NCBI GenBank assembly: GCA_964413935.1
Contig: CAYPTY010000015.1
Location: 1-64,000 of the forward strand
DNA from: CAYPTY01 sp964413935
GTDB lineage: Bacteria > Bacteroidota > Rhodothermia > Balneolales > Balneolaceae
DNA: 64,000 nt
Direction of reading: 5' to 3'
The notes beneath the pieces are model-generated. The model was not told the origin of the DNA and ran no database searches. It saw only the letters and a list, made by a program, of their open reading frames with translations. This document shows, piece after piece, positions 35,607 through 44,620 of this stretch. A program made the translations under genes and the position numbers. Positions within the stretch are counted from its first letter, which is position 1, and each line of letters starts with the position of its first letter.

Positions 35607-37973
35607 ATGGGGATATTTGGTAAAATGATGCGTTTTACGCCTGCCGGATTTTGTTCAATATGTGTGTTCGTTACCCTTTCTGCCTCGGTGAATGCCCAGG
35701 ATTATCCCTACCGGAATGCGGAACTGAGTTCGGAGGAACGTACCCATAACCTGCTTTCCCTCATGACGCTGGAAGAGAAAGTGGCACAAATGCTTTGTGT
35801 ATGGGAAACCAAAGATGAACTTTTGCTTAGGGATGGCCGGGTTGATCCTGATAAAGCCCGATTGAATTTTCCCCACGGTTTAGGACAGGTTGGGCGGCCT
35901 TCCGATTCGCAGGGTGGATTAGGCCCTGCCGAGACGGTTGAACTGACCAATGCCATTCAGCAATATTTTGTGGAAGAAACCCGGCTGGGAATCCCGGTTT
36001 TCTTTCATGAAGAGGCCCTGCATGGACATGCCGCCAAAAACGGAACCAGCTTTCCCCAGCCTATTGCGCTGGCATCCACCTTTGACCGTGATCTGACCGA
36101 ACGAATATTCACTCTTATTGCCAAAGAAGTACGCCTCAGAGGAGCACATCAGGTGCTTACACCGGTAGTTGATGTTGCCCGTGAACCCCGCTGGGGCCGA
36201 GTGGAAGAAACCTACGGCGAAGATCCCTATCTCTCTGCTGAAATCGGCCTTGCTGCCGTCAAGGGTTTTCAAGGCAACCGGGATTACAAAAATCAGCTTC
36301 GGGTAGCGGCTACCCTGAAACACATGGCCGGACACGGCGAACCAGAAAACGGGAATAACATATCTCCGGCAAACATTTCTGAACGAAGCCTGCGTGAAAT
36401 TTTTCTGTATCCTTTTAAACACATTGTTCAGGAAGGACAGGTGGAAAGCATCATGGCTTCCTATAATGAGGTAGACGGAGTTCCCAGCCATGCTAATACC
36501 TGGATGATGCGTGAGGTGCTGAGAGACGAGTGGAGCTTCGAAGGTTATGTGGTTTCCGATTACTATGCTTTAAGAGAACTGAATGATCGGCCCGGACTGT
36601 TCGGGCATGGGGTAGCTGAAACCACCGAAGATGCAGCTTATCTGGGCGTCAAAGCCGGCATCAATATAGAACTGCCTGATCGGGATGTGTATCCGGTGCT
36701 GACTGAACTGGTTGAAAGCGGGCGGCTGGATGAGGCTGAACTGGACGAGCTCATCCGTCCCATGCTGGAACTGAAATTTGAGTTCGGCCTCTTCGACAAT
36801 CCATACATGAAAGCGGAAACGGCAGAAGCCTATATCGGTCATGAAGATCATCGTAAACTGGCCCTGGAAGCCGCCGAAAAAAGCATCATCCTCCTGCAGA
36901 ACAAGCATAATGCTGCACCGGTCGATGTAGAAGAAATCAAGTCCATAGCCGTTATCGGCCCCAATGCTGATCGGGTGCTTCTGGGTGGTTATTCAGGTAC
37001 TCCACCCGTTTACACCACAGTCCTGGATGGGATTCGCCAACGCGCCGGGGATGGTATCGAAGTGAGATATGCTGAGGGTGTTCAAATTACTACCACCAGC
37101 GGGTGGACATCAGATCCGGTTGAGCTTGCTTCGGAGCAAGACGACCGCAAAGGCATTGCCGAAGCAGTTAAGCTTGCTGAGCAGTCCGATATTATTGTTC
37201 TTGCCGTTGGAGGCAACGAACAAACCTCCCGGGAGGCCTGGTCAAAAACCCATATGGGAGACCGCACCAACCTGCAGCTGGTTGGCCGGCAGGATGAACT
37301 CATCAACGCCCTAGCTGAAACCGGGAAACCCATCTACGCTTTCGTATTTAACGGCAGGCCGCTGGCCTTCAGCAATCTGCTGGCAAAAGCCGATGCCGTT
37401 TTTGAATGCTGGTATCTGGGTCAGGAAAGCGGCCATGCTGTTGCTCATATTTTATTCGGGGATGCGAATCCATCGGGGAAATTATCCATTTCCATTCCGC
37501 GATCGGTCGGACATATCCCTTCTTTCTACAACTACAAACCCTCAGCCCGGCGCGGCTATTTATTCGATGAGGTGAGTCCCCTTTTTGAATTTGGTTTTGG
37601 GCTCAGTTACAGTCGCTTTGAATATGGTTCTCCTGAACTGGACCGCACTGAAATCGAAATGGGTGAAAGTACCGGAGTTTCGGTGGAGGTGACCAATAGC
37701 AGCAAGATAGACGGAGAAGAAATTGTACAATTGTATATCCGTGACCGCTTCAGCTCGGTAACGCGTCCGGTAAAAGAATTAAAAGGTTTTCAGCGCATCG
37801 CGCTCAAAGCCGGCGAAAGCAAAAAAGTTTATTTCGAAATCACGCCAGAAGCCCTCTCTTTTTATGATATCAACATGGATTATACTCTTGAAGCGGGTGA
37901 ATTCATCATCATGACGGGATCTTCTTCTGCGGATGCTAACCTCAAACATGTAACTCTGACGGTGGTTGAATAA
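35607..37973 (+). CDS. Glycoside hydrolase family 3, beta-xylosidase/beta-glucosidase type
   Basis: A 788-residue GH3 enzyme with a signal peptide (cleavage near VNAQ). It differs from the other two by HEEALHGHAAKNGTSFPQPI, KHMAGHGEPENGNN, VVSDYYAL with predicted nucleophile Asp318, and a GVKAGINIELPDRDVYP segment, features of the group that includes beta-xylosidases. A fibronectin III-like domain (about 690-788) ends it. It overlaps the sugar symporter start by one base (TAATG) and leads a xylose operon, so beta-xylosidase activity is the better guess. Met7 or Met8 are possible starts. Confidence 0.88.
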   Translation: MGIFGKMMRFTPAGFCSICVFVTLSASVNAQDYPYRNAELSSEERTHNLLSLMTLEEKVAQMLCVWETKDELLLRDGRVDPDKARLNFPHGLGQVGRPSDSQGGLGPAETVELTNAIQQYFVEETRLGIPVFFHEEALHGHAAKNGTSFPQPIALASTFDRDLTERIFTLIAKEVRLRGAHQVLTPVVDVAREPRWGRVEETYGEDPYLSAEIGLAAVKGFQGNRDYKNQLRVAATLKHMAGHGEPENGNNISPANISERSLREIFLYPFKHIVQEGQVESIMASYNEVDGVPSHANTWMMREVLRDEWSFEGYVVSDYYALRELNDRPGLFGHGVAETTEDAAYLGVKAGINIELPDRDVYPVLTELVESGRLDEAELDELIRPMLELKFEFGLFDNPYMKAETAEAYIGHEDHRKLALEAAEKSIILLQNKHNAAPVDVEEIKSIAVIGPNADRVLLGGYSGTPPVYTTVLDGIRQRAGDGIEVRYAEGVQITTTSGWTSDPVELASEQDDRKGIAEAVKLAEQSDIIVLAVGGNEQTSREAWSKTHMGDRTNLQLVGRQDELINALAETGKPIYAFVFNGRPLAFSNLLAKADAVFECWYLGQESGHAVAHILFGDANPSGKLSISIPRSVGHIPSFYNYKPSARRGYLFDEVSPLFEFGFGLSYSRFEYGSPELDRTEIEMGESTGVSVEVTNSSKIDGEEIVQLYIRDRFSSVTRPVKELKGFQRIALKAGESKKVYFEITPEALSFYDINMDYTLEAGEFIIMTGSSSADANLKHVTLTVVE

Positions 37974-39403
37974 TGGCTACATCATCTAATACGGGCAGTA
38001 CAGTGTATATTGCCTTCATCACAATCGTGGCTACCCTGGGTGGCCTTCTCTTTGGCTTTGACAGCGGCGTAATCAACGGAACGGTAGACGGTTTACAAAC
38101 GGCATTTGATTCCGACTCGGCTGGTACGGGTTTTAATGTGGCCTCCATGCTGCTGGGTTGTGCGGTTGGGGCCTTTTTTGCCGGCCGGCTGGCTGATTTC
38201 TTCGGCCGCCGAACGGTACTCATATTGGCGTCTCTCTTTTTTATTGTTTCCGCCTTTGGATCCGGTATCTCCGGTTCTTCACTGGAATTTGTCATTTATC
38301 GTGTTCTGGGTGGTTTAGCCGTTGGCGCTGCCAGTGTGATGTCGCCCGCCTACATTTCTGAAATTGCTCCTGCATCCTATCGCGGAAGGCTCACCTCCCT
38401 GCAGCAGGTTGCCATTATTGTGGGACTTTTCCTTTCCTTTATCAGTAATTACCTCATCGCTGGAGCGGCAGGTTCCTCCCTCGGTGAACTCTGGATGGGC
38501 TACCCTGCCTGGAGATGGATGTTCTGGATGGAACTGGTTCCGGCCACCCTCTTTTTCCTGACCCTGCTCCGTATTCCGGAAAGTCCAAGATATTATGTGG
38601 TATCAGGCAAACGTGAACGGGCCGAAGAAGTACTCACCAAACTCTTCGGCATGGATGCAGCAAAACAGACTCTTAAAGAAATTGAGGAGTCACTTCATTT
38701 GCATGGCGAACGTCCCCGCCTCAAAGACCTTTGGGATTCCACCGCAGGTAAAATCAAACCCATAGTCTGGGTGGGCATCGGCCTGGCTACCTTTCAACAG
38801 CTGGTGGGTATCAATGTGATTTTCTACTACGGTGCCGTGCTCTGGCAGGCCGTTGGTTTCTCTGAAAGTGACGCCTTGCTCATTAATATCATTTCGGGAT
38901 CGGTAAGTATTGCCTCTGTACTTGTGACCATGGCCATCATTGATAAAGTAGGTCGTAAACCAATCATCATGTTCGGTTCCATCGGAATGGCAGTAACACT
39001 GGGACTGGTAACCATCGCCTTTTCAACCGGTCAGCTGGATCTGGAGGGCGACCTCATCCTCAGTGGACCGATGGGTATCCTGGCACTCATTACTGCAAAT
39101 GCCTACGTAGCCATATTCAATGGTACCTGGGGACCGGTGATGTGGGTACTGCTGGGTGAGATGTTCCCCAATAAATTGCGTGGCTCGGGACTGGCTGTCA
39201 GCGGACTGGCTCAATGGGGTTCCAACTTCCTGGTAACCATCACATTCCCAATCCTTTTGGCCGGTATCGGGCTCACCATCACCTATGGCATATACACCTT
39301 CTTTGCTTTACTTTCCATACTCTTTGTAACAAAAATGGTACAGGAGACTAAAGGTCTTACCCTCGAACAGATGGATGATCTTTGGGGTGAAACTGGCAAT
39401 TAA
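37973..39403 (+). CDS. Sugar/H+ symporter of the MFS sugar porter family (probable xylose transporter)
   Basis: A 476-residue inner-membrane protein with twelve predicted transmembrane helices. Sugar porter signatures: GGLLFGFDSGVINGTVDGL in helix 1, GRLADFFGRRTVLI between helices 2 and 3, PESPRYYVVSGK, QQLVGINVIFYYG in helix 7 (sugar-binding QQxxGxNxxxYY), and the end QETKGLTLEQMD. The start overlaps the GH3 stop (TAATG) and xylulokinase follows 9 bases later, so xylose is the likely cargo; glucose or arabinose remain possible. Confidence 0.9.
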   Translation: MATSSNTGSTVYIAFITIVATLGGLLFGFDSGVINGTVDGLQTAFDSDSAGTGFNVASMLLGCAVGAFFAGRLADFFGRRTVLILASLFFIVSAFGSGISGSSLEFVIYRVLGGLAVGAASVMSPAYISEIAPASYRGRLTSLQQVAIIVGLFLSFISNYLIAGAAGSSLGELWMGYPAWRWMFWMELVPATLFFLTLLRIPESPRYYVVSGKRERAEEVLTKLFGMDAAKQTLKEIEESLHLHGERPRLKDLWDSTAGKIKPIVWVGIGLATFQQLVGINVIFYYGAVLWQAVGFSESDALLINIISGSVSIASVLVTMAIIDKVGRKPIIMFGSIGMAVTLGLVTIAFSTGQLDLEGDLILSGPMGILALITANAYVAIFNGTWGPVMWVLLGEMFPNKLRGSGLAVSGLAQWGSNFLVTITFPILLAGIGLTITYGIYTFFALLSILFVTKMVQETKGLTLEQMDDLWGETGN

Positions 39404-39412
39404 GGAAAAAAG

Positions 39413-40918
39413 ATGGCAGCAAATTTATTTCTCGGGGTCGATGTAGGATCTTCACTATTTAAAGCATCCATATTGGATGGTGACTCCGGCGAAATTATTG
39501 CTTCCGTCGATTACCCGGATCAGGAACAGCCCATCGTTGCCCGCAAGCAGGGCTGGGCCGAGCAGGATCCGGAAATGTGGTGGGATAACTTTGTTGGCAG
39601 CTTTAAAAGGCTGGTTAACAAATTTGACTTCAACCCTGAAGACATTCGTGCCATCGGGATTTCCTATCAGATGCATGGTCTGGTTGTGGTGAATGATGAA
39701 CTTAAGCCCATGCGTCCGGCCATTATATGGTGTGATTCCAGAGCAATTGAATTCGGAGAAGAGGCTCTGGAACGCATCGGAGAAGAAAAAGCCCTAAAGC
39801 ACCTGCTCAATCATCCCGGTAACTTCACAGCCTCCAAACTGGCCTGGTTCAAACATTCAGAACCGGTAGCTTTCAGTCGCATGAATAAATTTATGCTGCC
39901 CGGTGATTACATCGCGATGAAGCTCACCGGCTATCCCACCACCACTGAAGGCGGACTTTCAGAAGGTATTTTCTGGGATTTCGAAAAAGGAGGCATTTCA
40001 GATGATATCATGGATACGTTTGGGTTCTCCACTGACAACATCCCGGACCGTGTTCCCACTTTCTTCGATAAGCTGAAAATTTCTAAACCCATGGCCCGCA
40101 TGCTGGGTTTATCGGATGATGTTCGCATCTCCTATCGGGCCGGCGACCAGCCCAACAATGCTTTTTCCCTGAATGTGCTTCAACCCGGCGAAATTGCTGC
40201 AACCGCAGGCACATCAGGGGTAATCTATGCAGTGACCGATTCTAATTTTTATGACTCGGAATCACGCATTAACACCTTCCTGCATGTAAACAACTCAAAT
40301 CAGCAGAAAAGAAACGGAGTTCTGGTCTGCATAAACGGTACGGGCATTACCTACCGATGGCTCAGAAATACCTTCTCTGTTGATAGCATACTTGAATATG
40401 AACAGTTGAACGAACTGGTAAGTAAAACCAACCCCGGCGCTAAACAACTGTACTTTCTGCCATTCGGGAATGGAGCGGAGCGTTTACTGAAAAACAGGAA
40501 TATCGGTGCTCATCTCATCAATTTAGATTTCAATCAGCATTCCACAGGGCACATTCTTCGTGCAGCACTGGAAGGCATTATTTTCGGAATGAATATCGGT
40601 TTCGAAATTCTGAAGGAAAATCAGATCCATAGCGACACCATCAAAGTTGGGCATGCCAATCTCTTCCTCAGTGAAACCTTTCAGGAAATCTTCGCTCATG
40701 TAACCGGAACCAATTTCGAACTTTACAATACGGATGGTGCGGCCGGTGCGGCAAGAGGAGCAGCCTATGGCTACGGACACTATTCCTCTTTTGATGAAAT
40801 ATTCGGAACGCTGAAATGCATCAAGCGCATAGAACCACTGCCGTCCAAAGTGGAACAGTATCACGAGATCTACGGTAGATGGAAAGAGCATCTAAGCCAG
40901 TTCGTCAATGAATCATGA
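39413..40918 (+). CDS. xylB: Xylulokinase (FGGY family)
   Basis: A 501-residue cytosolic kinase of the FGGY family. FLGVDVGSSLFKASILD is the N-terminal phosphate loop, SYQMHGLVVVN and IIWCDSRA match the substrate site, AGDQPNNAF and TAGTSGVIYAV the nucleotide site, and DGAAGAARGAAYGYG the C-terminal signature. It phosphorylates D-xylulose to xylulose-5-phosphate. A good AAGGAAAAA ribosome binding site lies before the ATG. Its stop overlaps the mutarotase start (ATGA), and xylose isomerase follows, which supports xylulose over other FGGY substrates. Confidence 0.88.
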   Translation: MAANLFLGVDVGSSLFKASILDGDSGEIIASVDYPDQEQPIVARKQGWAEQDPEMWWDNFVGSFKRLVNKFDFNPEDIRAIGISYQMHGLVVVNDELKPMRPAIIWCDSRAIEFGEEALERIGEEKALKHLLNHPGNFTASKLAWFKHSEPVAFSRMNKFMLPGDYIAMKLTGYPTTTEGGLSEGIFWDFEKGGISDDIMDTFGFSTDNIPDRVPTFFDKLKISKPMARMLGLSDDVRISYRAGDQPNNAFSLNVLQPGEIAATAGTSGVIYAVTDSNFYDSESRINTFLHVNNSNQQKRNGVLVCINGTGITYRWLRNTFSVDSILEYEQLNELVSKTNPGAKQLYFLPFGNGAERLLKNRNIGAHLINLDFNQHSTGHILRAALEGIIFGMNIGFEILKENQIHSDTIKVGHANLFLSETFQEIFAHVTGTNFELYNTDGAAGAARGAAYGYGHYSSFDEIFGTLKCIKRIEPLPSKVEQYHEIYGRWKEHLSQFVNES

Positions 40919-41859
40919 ATTCATATGAGCTAATATCCTTCAAGAATGAAATTCTTGGAATCGAGATTGAACTGATTCCCGAATTCGGAGGGCGCCTTAA
41001 TAAACTCATGTTTAGCCTGAGCAACCAATTATTTGACCTCATACAGGAATCTGAGCCCAATGCTGATTTGACGACGGTCACAAGGTTCAATGCTGCTCCC
41101 CTTTTCCCTTTTCCAAACCGGCTGGATCATGGAATATGGACTTACCTTGGCGATGACCTGCAATTCCCGGTCAATGAACCGGATAATCAAAATGCCCTGC
41201 ACGGTTTTCTCTATCATCAACCTTTCAAGGTGGTTGAAAGTAAAAATGACCGATCCGAATTATCTGTTAAGTTGCATCATTTTTACGATGGGTCACTGGA
41301 TTACTACCCTTTTGCTTTCGAAATCACACAGACTTTCAGCTCGGATGCGCCCGGACGATTAAATCTGGAAATGTCGTTCACTAACAGGAGTACTGACATC
41401 GTCCCTTTGGGCTTTGGATGGCATCCCTACTTCAGATTCGACTGCACAATTGATGACCTCTATCTTAAAATGCCTGTCACGGAGGAGGTTCTGGTAAATG
41501 AACGACAGCTGCCAACCGGTGAAACCGTACCTGAAACTTATTTTTCAAAAGGAAATGTGATTGCTGACCGGTCGATGGATACCTGCTTCAGAATCCTGAA
41601 TAAAGGTGAATCAGAAACCCTGATCCGTGATCCTAATAAGACATTTGAATTCCGTTTACGCCAAAGTGAAATCTTCAGATATTTGCAGGTCTATACCAAA
41701 CCAAACCGAAAAACCATCGCCATCGAACCGGTGACCTCCAACATCAACATGCTTCAGAATCATGAAGGCGCACTAATGATCGAACCCGGACAGACAGTCA
41801 CGGGAAATATTCAAATCTCTGTTAAAACTAAGCCAGAAGATCATGAAAGAATACTTTGA
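40915..41859 (+). CDS. Aldose 1-epimerase (mutarotase, GalM family)
   Basis: A 314-residue mutarotase without signal peptide. Conserved points are NALHGFLYHQPF, GFGWHPYFRFD with the catalytic His, and KTIAIEPVTSN with the catalytic Glu. It interconverts alpha and beta anomers of sugars and so feeds xylose isomerase the right form. The ATG overlaps the xylulokinase stop (ATGA), and the 3' end overlaps the xylose isomerase gene by 17 bases, so three catabolic genes are translationally linked. Confidence 0.88.
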   Translation: MNSYELISFKNEILGIEIELIPEFGGRLNKLMFSLSNQLFDLIQESEPNADLTTVTRFNAAPLFPFPNRLDHGIWTYLGDDLQFPVNEPDNQNALHGFLYHQPFKVVESKNDRSELSVKLHHFYDGSLDYYPFAFEITQTFSSDAPGRLNLEMSFTNRSTDIVPLGFGWHPYFRFDCTIDDLYLKMPVTEEVLVNERQLPTGETVPETYFSKGNVIADRSMDTCFRILNKGESETLIRDPNKTFEFRLRQSEIFRYLQVYTKPNRKTIAIEPVTSNINMLQNHEGALMIEPGQTVTGNIQISVKTKPEDHERIL

Positions 41860-43153
41860 CGGTGTACATTCCATTCCTTTTGAAGGAAGTGAGTCAGATA
41901 ATCCTCTTGCCTTTCACTACTATGATAAAAACCGGAAAGTTGGGGATAAGACGCTTGCAGACCACTTCAACTTTGCATGCGCATACTGGCACAGTTTCAG
42001 CAACCCGGGTACGGATCCTTTCGGAGCAGGCACCCGATACTTCCCTTGGGATGAAGCCGATGATCCTCTTCAGCGGGCAAAAGACAAGATGGATGCTGCT
42101 TTCGAATTAATGACCAAACTGGGTCTGGATTATTTCTGCTTCCATGATTTTGACCTGGTGGAAGAAGGTGACACCCTTGGCGAATCCGAACAGAGACTTG
42201 CAAAAATTTCCGATTATGCCCTGGAAAAAATAAAAGAAACAGGCATCCGGGTGCTGTGGGGTACGGCAAACCTCTTTGCCCATCCCCGCTACATGAATGG
42301 TGCGGCAACCAATCCGGATTTTGCGGTTCTGACTCATGCCGGAGCCCAGGTAAAAATGGCTCTGGATACCACCATCAAACTGGATGGGGAAAACTATGTG
42401 TTCTGGGGCGGACGTGAAGGCTATATGTCTCTCCTGAATACTGACATGAAAAGGGAACAGGAGCATCTGGCTCGCTTTCTGCACATGGCCAGGGATTATG
42501 CCCGCGCTCAGGGCTTTGAGGGTACCTTCTTCATTGAACCCAAACCCTGTGAACCCACCAAACACCAGTATGATTATGATGCGGCTACCGTCATCGGTTT
42601 TCTGCATCATTATGGCTTGCAGGATGATTTTAAACTAAACATTGAAGTAAACCACGCCACATTAGCCGGACATAGCTTCCAGCATGAACTTCAGGTTGCC
42701 GCCAACGCCGGTATGCTGGGCAGCATTGATGCCAACCGGGGTGACTACCTGAATGGCTGGGACACCGACCAGTTTCCGAATAACCTCTATGAACTCACCG
42801 AAGCCATGCTGGTTTTTCTGCGCAGTGGTGGTTTGCAGGGAGGTGGCGTCAACTTTGATGCCAAGGTGAGACGAAATTCCACAGATTTTGAAGACCTTTT
42901 CTATGCCCATATCGGTGGTATGGATATGTTTGCCAGGGCCCTAATCACAGCTCAAAATATCGTGGATCACGGTGAAATGGATAAACTGAGAACAGAACGC
43001 TATGCCTCCTTCGATGCTGGTAAAGGATCCGAGTTTGAAGCCGGAAAATTGACCCTTGAAGACCTGAGCAGGATGGCCGGTGAAAATGGACCGCCGGAGC
43101 AGAATTCAGGCAGGCAGGAGTATTTTGAGAACCTGCTGAATCGATTTATCTGA
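41843..43153 (+). CDS. xylA: Xylose isomerase
   Basis: A 436-residue class II xylose isomerase. Clear signatures: HFNFACAYWHSF, YFCFHDFDLV with the active-site His/Asp, VFWGGREGY, FIEPKPCEPTKHQYD with metal-binding Glu and the family Lys, LNIEVNHATLAGH, GSIDANRGD, and GGVNFDAKVRRNS. It converts D-xylose to D-xylulose using two divalent metals. It closes the operon GH3 - symporter - xylB - mutarotase - xylA. No clear terminator follows; the next 77 bases carry the palindrome ahead of the small Cys-rich gene. Confidence 0.96.
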   Translation: MKEYFDGVHSIPFEGSESDNPLAFHYYDKNRKVGDKTLADHFNFACAYWHSFSNPGTDPFGAGTRYFPWDEADDPLQRAKDKMDAAFELMTKLGLDYFCFHDFDLVEEGDTLGESEQRLAKISDYALEKIKETGIRVLWGTANLFAHPRYMNGAATNPDFAVLTHAGAQVKMALDTTIKLDGENYVFWGGREGYMSLLNTDMKREQEHLARFLHMARDYARAQGFEGTFFIEPKPCEPTKHQYDYDAATVIGFLHHYGLQDDFKLNIEVNHATLAGHSFQHELQVAANAGMLGSIDANRGDYLNGWDTDQFPNNLYELTEAMLVFLRSGGLQGGGVNFDAKVRRNSTDFEDLFYAHIGGMDMFARALITAQNIVDHGEMDKLRTERYASFDAGKGSEFEAGKLTLEDLSRMAGENGPPEQNSGRQEYFENLLNRFI

Positions 43154-43185
43154 GTTCCATACTTTTTTTCGTCTTTCTTTAATTT

Positions 43186-43205
43186 GGAACGTCTACAGGG
43201 TAGAC
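43186..43205. promoter_or_regulatory. Palindrome upstream of the metallothionein-like gene
   Basis: GTCTAC (43191-43196) and GTAGAC (43200-43205) form a perfect inverted repeat with three bases between, preceded by GGAAC. It is 26 bases before the ATG of the Cys-rich peptide gene, a place typical of a repressor or activator site. The half-sites resemble CopY/BlaI-type boxes but the spacing is one base shorter. Confidence 0.5.
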
Positions 43206-43230
43206 CCCAAAACCCAAAACTCTGATATTT

Positions 43231-43335
43231 ATGTCAAAGCAAAACCTGAATGCCATTTGTGACTGCGGCTGCGGATGTGGAGAAGGTGAACCCTGTACCT
43301 GCATCGATTGTAATTGCGGCTGTAAGTCGGCCTGA
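43231..43335 (+). CDS. Metallothionein-like 34-residue Cys-rich peptide
   Basis: A short gene encoding 34 residues with nine cysteines at positions 10, 12, 14, 16, 22, 24, 27, 29 and 31, arranged as CDCGCGC and CTCIDCNCGC. The C-x-C and C-x-x-C pattern, absence of aromatic residues and Gly/Asp/Asn spacers are typical of metallothioneins, which bind zinc, copper or cadmium in the cytosol. It starts with ATG and ends in TGA just before a strong terminator. Upstream is a palindrome, downstream a SigZ-like sigma factor whose own tail is Cys-rich. The family assignment rests on composition and pattern; a ferredoxin is unlikely at this size. Confidence 0.75.
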   Translation: MSKQNLNAICDCGCGCGEGEPCTCIDCNCGCKSA

Positions 43336-43343
43336 ACCGTATA

Positions 43344-43381
43344 ACAGAACCGGTGCATGGTAACCGGTTCTGTATTATTTT
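43344..43381 (+). terminator. Terminator/attenuator between the Cys-rich peptide and sigma factor genes
   Basis: A perfect 11-bp stem (43344-43354 with 43363-43373, eight-base loop) is followed by ATTATTTTCTT. It lies 9 bases after the peptide stop and 15 bases before the sigma factor ATG, so most transcripts may end here and the sigma factor be made by read-through. Confidence 0.7.
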
Positions 43382-43387
43382 CTTAAT

Positions 43388-43927
43388 ATGAGTACAGAAC
43401 AACTCTGGGAAACCTTTGCCGATCGACTATGGGCTTTCATTTTTTCCAAAGTGAAAGACGAATCAGCCACTTCTGACATCCTTCAGGATGTATTTCTGAA
43501 AGTACACCTGAAAAAGGAACAGCTTGAAGACAATGACAAATTCAGTGCATGGCTTTACACCATAAGCCGGAATGCCATAGCGGATTATTACCGCAAACAA
43601 AAAGAAACAGTACCCGCTGACGGGTTACAGATTCAGGGTGAGCCAATACCTGAGCAATCCCTATACGACATCAGGTGTATGAACAATTGCCTGTACCCCT
43701 TAATTATGGAATGGGATGATGAAGATCGAAGCCTTTTTATTCAGGCCGACTTCAGGCAAATTCCCCAGGTTGAACTTGCAAAGCAGATGCATCTGCCTTA
43801 TTCCACCCTAAAATCACGTTTGCAAAAACTGAGAGGCATTATCCGGGATGAACTCATCAAATGCTGCAACATCGAAATAAATGACCGGAAAGAGGTGGTC
43901 TCTGTGGACTGCCCGAAATGTGCCTGA
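43388..43927 (+). CDS. ECF sigma factor, SigZ-like, with Cys-containing C-terminal tail
   Basis: A 179-residue sigma-70 family protein. Region 2 (about 5-70) has LWAFIFSKVKDESATSDILQDVFLKVH and FSAWLYTISRNAIADYYRK; region 4 (about 105-155) has FRQIPQVELAKQMHLPYSTLKSRLQKLRGIIRDEL. The tail adds KCCNIEI and ends DCPKCA, giving four Cys that could bind a metal; SigZ-type ECFs often carry such tails. No anti-sigma gene is adjacent. The upstream neighbour is a metallothionein-like peptide, so metal or thiol stress is a plausible signal, as inference only. Confidence 0.88.
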   Translation: MSTEQLWETFADRLWAFIFSKVKDESATSDILQDVFLKVHLKKEQLEDNDKFSAWLYTISRNAIADYYRKQKETVPADGLQIQGEPIPEQSLYDIRCMNNCLYPLIMEWDDEDRSLFIQADFRQIPQVELAKQMHLPYSTLKSRLQKLRGIIRDELIKCCNIEINDRKEVVSVDCPKCA

Positions 43928-43981
43928 TCTTTTTTTGGTTTGTGCTTATCCTTAAATGAATAAAGCATAAAACCGATCTCC

Positions 43982-44620
43982 ATGTACTCACCTTCCTCCT
44001 TTCTCGAAAAAGATCCGGCCCTGACTCTCGATTTAATCCGCAGAAATAATTTCGGGCTCTTTATCACAAACGGTGAAAAATCTCCGCATATCACACATCT
44101 TCCCTTCATGGTTGAAGAAAAGGATGGGCAGGCTTATAAACTCATTACCCACATGGCGCGGGCAAACAAGCACTGGCGCAAGCTGAAGGATGGGGATGAA
44201 GTGCTTTGTGTGTTCAACGGACCTCATGCCTACATCTCTCCCTCATGGTATCAAGACCGCGTAACGGTACCCACCTGGAATTATGCCACTGTTCATGTGC
44301 GAGGCAGCCTCAAATTGATACATGATGAAGAAAGCCTTCGAAAAATAGTGACTGATCTTACACTTCATATGGAATCAACGGTGGAAAGCGACTGGAAGCT
44401 GAGCGAAGGGGAAGAAACCATTCCGGTTGAGTTGAAAGCGATTGTCGGAGCCGAAATTGAGATCAGCAGCTGCATCACCAAAATGAAATTCAATCAGAAT
44501 CGCTCCTTGGAAGATCAGCGGAAAGTGATTGCACACCTGGAAAATTCAGATTTAACAGGTGCTGCTGAGATGGCAGCAATCATGAAGCGGAATCTGAGCC
44601 GCAAAGATAACAAGGCCTAA
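43982..44620 (+). CDS. PaiB-family FMN-binding protein
   Basis: A 212-residue protein of the PaiB family (split-barrel flavin-binding fold): FGLFITNGEKSPHITHLPF, THMARANKHWRKL, FNGPHAYISPSWY, VPTWNYATVHVRG and, near the C-terminus, EIEISSCITKMKFNQNRSLEDQ. Family members were named after a Bacillus negative regulator of sporulation and protease genes, yet biochemical roles are poorly known and FMN or heme binding has been described for relatives. Its 3' end overlaps the convergent histidine kinase gene by four bases. Confidence 0.9.
   Translation: MYSPSSFLEKDPALTLDLIRRNNFGLFITNGEKSPHITHLPFMVEEKDGQAYKLITHMARANKHWRKLKDGDEVLCVFNGPHAYISPSWYQDRVTVPTWNYATVHVRGSLKLIHDEESLRKIVTDLTLHMESTVESDWKLSEGEETIPVELKAIVGAEIEISSCITKMKFNQNRSLEDQRKVIAHLENSDLTGAAEMAAIMKRNLSRKDNKA

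Noticed and set aside
43186..43230. GGAAC as the -35 box of an ECF sigma promoter for the Cys-rich gene
   Set aside because: No matching -10 element lies at 16-17 bases; the GGAAC may be chance next to the palindrome.
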